Source: Alistipes sp.
GTDB taxonomy: Bacteria > Bacteroidota > Bacteroidia > Bacteroidales > Rikenellaceae
Assembly: GCA_029065825.1 (NCBI GenBank)
Contig: JAIEHQ010000081.1
Coordinates: 1 to 9,071, forward strand
Length of the DNA stretch: 9,071 nucleotides
Direction: 5' to 3'
Below, one piece after another: positions 6,158-9,071 of this stretch (position 1 is its first letter; the number at the start of each line of letters is the position of its first letter). Below the pieces are notes generated by a model that was not told the origin of the DNA, ran no database searches, and saw only the letters and a list, made by a program, of their open reading frames with translations. A program made the translations under genes and the position numbers.

Positions 6158-6901
6158 ATGTATAAGAAAGGAACATATACCATACTGACCAACGAGCCGC
6201 TCACGCCGACCGTATGGCGGATGACGCTCGAAGGCGATACGCAATACTTTACCCGTCCCGGGCAGTTCGTCAATATCGAGATCGAGGGGTTGTTTCTGCG
6301 CCGTCCGATTTCGGTGTGCGACTACGACGGGCGGACGCTGACGCTCATCTACAAGGTCGTGGGCGAGGGCACGGAGCGCATGAGCCGCATGGCGGCGGGT
6401 ACGAAGCTCGACCTGCTGACCGGCCTGGGCAACGGCTTCGATCCGGAGGCCTGCGGGCCGCGTCCGCTGCTCGTGGGCGGCGGAGTGGGGGTGCCCCCGC
6501 TCTATAACCTGGCCCGGACGCTGATCGCCCGGGGATGCGCGGTAAGCGTGGTGCTCGGGTTCAACACCGCCGAGGAGATCTTCTACGAAGAGGAGTTCCG
6601 GCGGCTCGGGGCCGAGGTCCATGTGGCGACGGCGGACGGCTCGCGCGGCGTGAAGGGTTTCGTCACGACGGTGCTCGCCGAGCGCGGCATCGACTGCGAC
6701 TATTTCTACGCCTGCGGCCCGCTGCCGATGCTGCGGGCGCTGAGCGAGGCGACGGGCGACGTGCCGGGCGAGTTGAGCTTCGAGGAGCGCATGGGGTGCG
6801 GTTTCGGCGGCTGCATGGGCTGCTCGTGCCAGACGCGCAACGGCTCGAAGCGCATCTGCAAGGAGGGGCCCGTGCTGAAGAAAGAGGAGGTCATTTGGTA
6901 A
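6158..6901 (+). CDS. pyrK: Dihydroorotate dehydrogenase B, electron-transfer (FAD/[2Fe-2S]) subunit
   Basis: This 247-residue flavoprotein partners PyrD in the heterotetrameric class 1B dihydroorotate dehydrogenase, moving electrons from the PyrD FMN through [2Fe-2S] and FAD to NAD+. The ferredoxin-reductase-like order is visible: an FAD-binding barrel with RRPISV (48-53), an NAD-binding half with GGGVGVPPL (107-115) and YACGPLPML (184-192), then a C-terminal cluster segment with Cys214, Cys219, Cys222 and Cys234 (C-x4-C-x2-C-x11-C). An extra cysteine, Cys224, sits inside that segment. I chose ATG 6158, which starts MYKKGTYTIL after an A-rich run. The in-frame GTG at 6128 lies inside the 3' half of the hairpin and would add a charged tail untypical of the family. 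The length matches PyrK proteins (about 250-260). It ends 21 nt before pyrD, its obligate partner. Confidence 0.94.
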   Translation: MYKKGTYTILTNEPLTPTVWRMTLEGDTQYFTRPGQFVNIEIEGLFLRRPISVCDYDGRTLTLIYKVVGEGTERMSRMAAGTKLDLLTGLGNGFDPEACGPRPLLVGGGVGVPPLYNLARTLIARGCAVSVVLGFNTAEEIFYEEEFRRLGAEVHVATADGSRGVKGFVTTVLAERGIDCDYFYACGPLPMLRALSEATGDVPGELSFEERMGCGFGGCMGCSCQTRNGSKRICKEGPVLKKEEVIW

Positions 6902-6922
6902 AATTCAAAAGCACAGTGCGAC

Positions 6923-7846
6923 ATGCAAGATAGAAAGTTGGACACCTCGGTGATCCTTAGCGGCCTGAAGCTGGACAACCCGGTCGTTCCGGCCAGCGGA
7001 ACGTTCGGCTACGGCAACGAATACAAGGATTTCTACGACATCAATATCCTGGGCTCGTTCTCCTTCAAGGGAACCACGCGCGAACCCCGCTTCGGCAACC
7101 CGACACCCCGCATCGCCGAATGTACGGCGGGAATGATCAATGCGGTGGGGCTGCAGAATCCCGGCATCGACGCGGTCATCGGCGAGGAGCTGCCCCGCCT
7201 GAAGACCTTTTTCCGCAAGCCGGTCATCGCCAACATCAGCGGCTTCTCGATCGAGGAGTATGCCTACTGCTGCGAGCGGATCGACCGCGAGGAGCAGGTG
7301 GGAATCATCGAGGTCAATGTGAGCTGCCCCAACGTGCGGCACGGAGGCATGAGCTTCGGCACTTCTCCCGAGGCTGCGGCCGAAGTGACGCGCGCCGTGA
7401 AGGCCGTGACGACCAAGCCGGTCTATATCAAGCTCAGCCCCAACGTGACCGACATCGTGGCGATCGCCCGGGCGTGCGAGGAGGCCGGTGCCGACGGCAT
7501 CTGCCTCATCAACACGATGCTGGGCATGCGGATCGACCTGAAGCGCCGCCGGCCGGTCATCGCCAACACGATGGGAGGCTTCTCCGGCTCGGCGATCTTC
7601 CCGGTGGCCGTGCGGATGGTCTATCAGGTGGCCAAGGCGTGCCGGATTCCCGTCATGGGATGCGGCGGCGTGGAGACGGCCCGCGACGTGATCGAGATGA
7701 TGATGGCCGGCGCTACGGCCGTGCAGGTGGGGGCCGCCAACCTGCGCAATCCCTACGCCTCGAAGCAGATCGTCGAGGAGCTGCCCCGCGAGATGGAGCG
7801 GCTCGGTATCGAGCGCCTCTCCGAGATCATCGGCTGCGTGGAGTAG
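6923..7846 (+). CDS. pyrD: Dihydroorotate dehydrogenase B, catalytic (FMN) subunit
   Basis: This 307-residue TIM-barrel FMN enzyme oxidises L-dihydroorotate to orotate. NVSCPN (132-137) carries the catalytic base Cys135, the same position as in Lactococcus lactis class 1B enzyme. A cysteine base marks class 1; class 2 quinone-linked enzymes use serine. There is no N-terminal membrane-targeting helix, which also argues against class 2. KGTTREPR (49-56), GNPTPR (58-63), an FMN phosphate loop around GCGGV (246-250) and VGAAN (269-273) are further family features. The adjacent pyrK makes class 1B, NAD-dependent, the clear assignment over class 1A, which works without PyrK and uses fumarate. It should be cytosolic and independent of respiration, suiting an anaerobe. 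ATG 6923 gives MQDRKLDTSV; no Shine-Dalgarno is evident. Confidence 0.95.
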   Translation: MQDRKLDTSVILSGLKLDNPVVPASGTFGYGNEYKDFYDINILGSFSFKGTTREPRFGNPTPRIAECTAGMINAVGLQNPGIDAVIGEELPRLKTFFRKPVIANISGFSIEEYAYCCERIDREEQVGIIEVNVSCPNVRHGGMSFGTSPEAAAEVTRAVKAVTTKPVYIKLSPNVTDIVAIARACEEAGADGICLINTMLGMRIDLKRRRPVIANTMGGFSGSAIFPVAVRMVYQVAKACRIPVMGCGGVETARDVIEMMMAGATAVQVGAANLRNPYASKQIVEELPREMERLGIERLSEIIGCVE

Positions 7847-7896
7847 GCCGGGATTTTCATATGAATTGTTGATTTAACGAAAAAAATAGAACGGAT

Positions 7897-8610
7897 ATGA
7901 ACAACGATAACCGCGATGTGATCATCGCCTGCGACTTCAGCAGCGCGGAGGAGACCTTCCGCTTTCTGGACCTGTTCCGCGACGAGGAGCGCAAACCTTT
8001 CCTGAAGATCGGCATGGAGCTTTTCTATGCCGAGGGACCCGAGATCGTGCGGGAGATCAAGCGCCGGGGCCACCGGATCTTCCTCGATCTGAAGCTGCAC
8101 GACATTCCCAACACGGTCCGCAAGGCGATGGCGGTGCTCTCGCGTCTGGAGGTCGATATGTGCAACGTCCATGCCGCCGGTACGATCGACATGATGCGTG
8201 CGGCCATCGAGGGGCTGACCCGTCCGGACGGCACGCGTCCGCTGCTGATCGCCGTCACGCAGCTGACCTCCACTTCCGAGGAGCGCATGCAGCGCGAGCT
8301 GCTGATCGGTGCCTCGATCAACGACACGATCGTCAAGTACGCGCGCAACACCTGCGAGGCGGGGCTGGACGGCGTGGTCTGCTCGCCGCTGGAGGCCGGC
8401 ATGGTCAAGGAGGCGTGCGGCCGACAGTTCCTGACCGTCACGCCGGGCGTGCGTTTCGCCGACGGCGACGTGGCCGACCAGGTGCGTGTGACCACCCCTG
8501 CCCGTGCGCGCGAGATCGGTTCGGACTATATCGTGGTGGGTCGTCCCATCACGGCTGCGCCCGATCCTGTGGCGGCCTATCGCCGCTGCGTCGCGGAGTT
8601 CGTCGGATAA
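7897..8610 (+). CDS. pyrF: Orotidine 5'-phosphate decarboxylase, short form
   Basis: This 237-residue TIM-barrel enzyme decarboxylates OMP to UMP, the last step of the pathway, in the cytosol. The catalytic Lys-Asp-Lys-Asp array is complete: Lys37 in FLKIG, then Asp64, Lys66 and Asp69 in DLKLHDIPNT. VTPGVR (181-186) and VVGRPIT (213-219, phosphate-gripping Arg216) close the active site. Length and motif layout match the short form seen in Bacillus and E. coli, not the longer ~275-residue subfamily I recall from many other Bacteroidales and from actinobacteria. The 50-nt gap from pyrD is AT-rich, with an A run (GAAAAAAATAG) 9-19 nt before the ATG, the initiation context expected for this phylum. 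I found no clear internal promoter or terminator in that gap. Confidence 0.95.
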   Translation: MNNDNRDVIIACDFSSAEETFRFLDLFRDEERKPFLKIGMELFYAEGPEIVREIKRRGHRIFLDLKLHDIPNTVRKAMAVLSRLEVDMCNVHAAGTIDMMRAAIEGLTRPDGTRPLLIAVTQLTSTSEERMQRELLIGASINDTIVKYARNTCEAGLDGVVCSPLEAGMVKEACGRQFLTVTPGVRFADGDVADQVRVTTPARAREIGSDYIVVGRPITAAPDPVAAYRRCVAEFVG

Positions 8611-8615
8611 CCGCC

Positions 8616-8620
8616 GGAGG
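8616..8620 (+). promoter_or_regulatory. Strong Shine-Dalgarno site of the thioredoxin-like gene
   Basis: GGAGG ends 6 nt before the ATG at 8627, an ideal Shine-Dalgarno core and spacing. Most starts in this window lack one, as is usual in Bacteroidota. It decides the start at 8627. The gap after the pyrF stop is only 16 nt, so the site gives this gene its own strong entry signal within the operon. Confidence 0.6.
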
Positions 8621-8626
8621 TTGAGG

Positions 8627-8890
8627 ATGAAGCCTATCAAGCTGTTTTACCAGCCCCGCTGCCCCCACTGCCTGCGGGCTATGGAGGTGCTGGACCGGCT
8701 GCTGGCGCAGGAACCCTATGCGCGGCTGTCGGTCGAGCGGATCGACGAGCTGGCGGAGCCGGAGGTGGCCGACCGTTACGACTACTACTATGTCCCGACC
8801 TTCTACGTGGGCGACAGCAAGGCGCACGAAGGGGCCGTCCGTCCCGGGGAGGTCGAGGCGGTGCTGCGGCGCGCGCTCGATCGGGAGTGA
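8627..8890 (+). CDS. Small thioredoxin/glutaredoxin-fold protein with CPHC active site
   Basis: This 87-residue protein begins MKPIKLFYQPRCPHCLRAME: a first beta strand and then a CPHC redox motif with Cys12 and Cys15. YYYVPTFYVGD follows near residues 53-63, where Pro after Val is the cis-proline loop of the thioredoxin fold, and a C-terminal helix ends it. There is no signal peptide, so it should act in the cytosol as a disulfide reductase or isomerase-like protein. It lacks the CGPC of thioredoxins and the CPYC of classical glutaredoxins; CPHC is the DsbA-type sequence, but this protein is far too short to be DsbA. The cytosolic partner is unknown. It sits 16 nt after pyrF and upstream of pyrE, so it is probably co-transcribed with the pyr genes. 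A link to the PyrK iron-sulfur cluster or to thiol control of a pathway enzyme is speculation. Confidence 0.85.
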   Translation: MKPIKLFYQPRCPHCLRAMEVLDRLLAQEPYARLSVERIDELAEPEVADRYDYYYVPTFYVGDSKAHEGAVRPGEVEAVLRRALDRE

Positions 8891-9020
8891 TCGCGTCCGG
8901 ACCGCTGCCGTCCTGCCGCGAAGAGGCGAGAAGGGGCGGAGGAAGTGCGGGCGAGAGGGGAGACGCGGAGTCCGCTTCCTGCCCTGCAAACAAGATAATT
9001 ATCGAACAAAACGAAAGGAT
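8891..9020. other. 130-nt gap before pyrE with a purine-rich tract and inverted repeat
   Basis: This is the longest gap inside the operon and I support no gene in it. From about 8919 to 8970 the + strand is mostly purine with several G runs. AGGAAG-TG-CGG (8940-8950) can pair with CCGCTTCCT (8972-8980), 9 pairs with a 2-nt bulge, and GTCCGGAC (8895-8902) is an 8-bp palindrome. The last 35 nt turn AT-rich before the pyrE ATG. I see no good TTTG/TAnnTTTG promoter and no T-run terminator, so read-through from upstream is the simplest reading. Confidence 0.4.
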
Positions 9021-9071
9021 ATGGAAAGAAAAATTGCCAAAGGACTGCTTTCGATCGGCGCGGTATTCCTG
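9021..9071 (+). CDS. pyrE: Orotate phosphoribosyltransferase (first 17 codons; cut by window end)
   Basis: ATG 9021 opens MERKIAKGLLSIGAVFL and runs off the window edge. The pattern of a helix with IAKGLLSIGAVFL matches the N terminus of PyrE, where a similar LL-x-I-GA-x segment precedes the F-x-L-x-SG-x-KSP motif that would lie just outside. PyrE joins orotate to PRPP to give OMP, the PyrF substrate. The call relies on the short match plus the neighbouring pyr genes, since pyrE is the UMP-pathway step otherwise missing next to pyrF. An A-rich run (AACAAAACGAAAGGAT-type sequence) precedes the start. The PRPP-binding loop is not visible. Confidence 0.8.
   Translation, partial: MERKIAKGLLSIGAVFL

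Noticed and set aside
2880..6176. Open frame of about 1098 codons on the - strand opposite carB
   Set aside because: It mirrors carB, which has complete family motifs. In GC-rich genes with C or G at third positions the opposite strand lacks stop codons. The antisense protein is low-complexity (rich in Arg, Ala, Val, Asp, His and Leu) with no domain.
8549..8989. Open frame of 146 codons on the - strand over the pyrF end, the thioredoxin-like gene and the gap
   Set aside because: It overlaps two well-supported genes, has Arg/Pro/Leu-rich antisense composition and no recognisable motif.
8985..9010. Internal promoter for pyrE (TAATTATC as -7)
   Set aside because: Two mismatches to TAnnTTTG and no TTTG element about 20 bp upstream.

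Overview
The window is a high-GC bacterial segment that carries most of a de novo UMP biosynthesis operon, all on the + strand. The likely source is a GC-rich member of Bacteroidales such as Alistipes (Rikenellaceae). That guess is inference: it rests on a Bacteroidota-type promoter (TTTG, 20 bp, TAnnTTTG) ahead of the operon, on A-rich rather than Shine-Dalgarno start regions at most genes, and on protein sequences that look like Bacteroidales versions. No rRNA or other taxonomic marker is present.

Layout. Positions 1-74 (- strand) hold the first 24 codons of a divergent membrane protein that resembles the ZIP-family zinc transporter ZupT. Positions 75-271 are a divergent regulatory region with short palindromes and promoter elements for both sides. 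Positions 272-520 hold the operon promoter and a leader of about 210 nt. The leader contains a 37-codon reading frame whose TAG stop overlaps the first base of an intrinsic terminator hairpin, with a U-rich tract just before it. The operon then runs pyrC (521), carA (1820), carB (2904, overlapping carA by 8 nt), pyrK (6158), pyrD (6923), pyrF (7897), a small CPHC thioredoxin-fold protein (8627), and the first 17 codons of pyrE (9021, cut by the window end).

How the genes work together. CarA and CarB make carbamoyl phosphate from glutamine, bicarbonate and ATP. An aspartate carbamoyltransferase (PyrB/PyrI), not present here, would make carbamoyl aspartate. PyrC closes it to dihydroorotate. The NAD-dependent class 1B complex PyrD-PyrK oxidises it to orotate. 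PyrE adds ribose phosphate and PyrF decarboxylates OMP to UMP. CarB keeps the residues that bind UMP in the E. coli enzyme, so enzyme feedback is plausible alongside transcriptional control.

The most interesting part is the leader. Its layout (promoter, leader peptide ending at the terminator, U-rich pause tract, terminator, first pyr gene) matches the UTP-sensitive, translation-coupled attenuation known from enterobacterial pyrBI and pyrE, here in what looks like a Bacteroidota. The thioredoxin-like gene between pyrF and pyrE is the second item worth following up.
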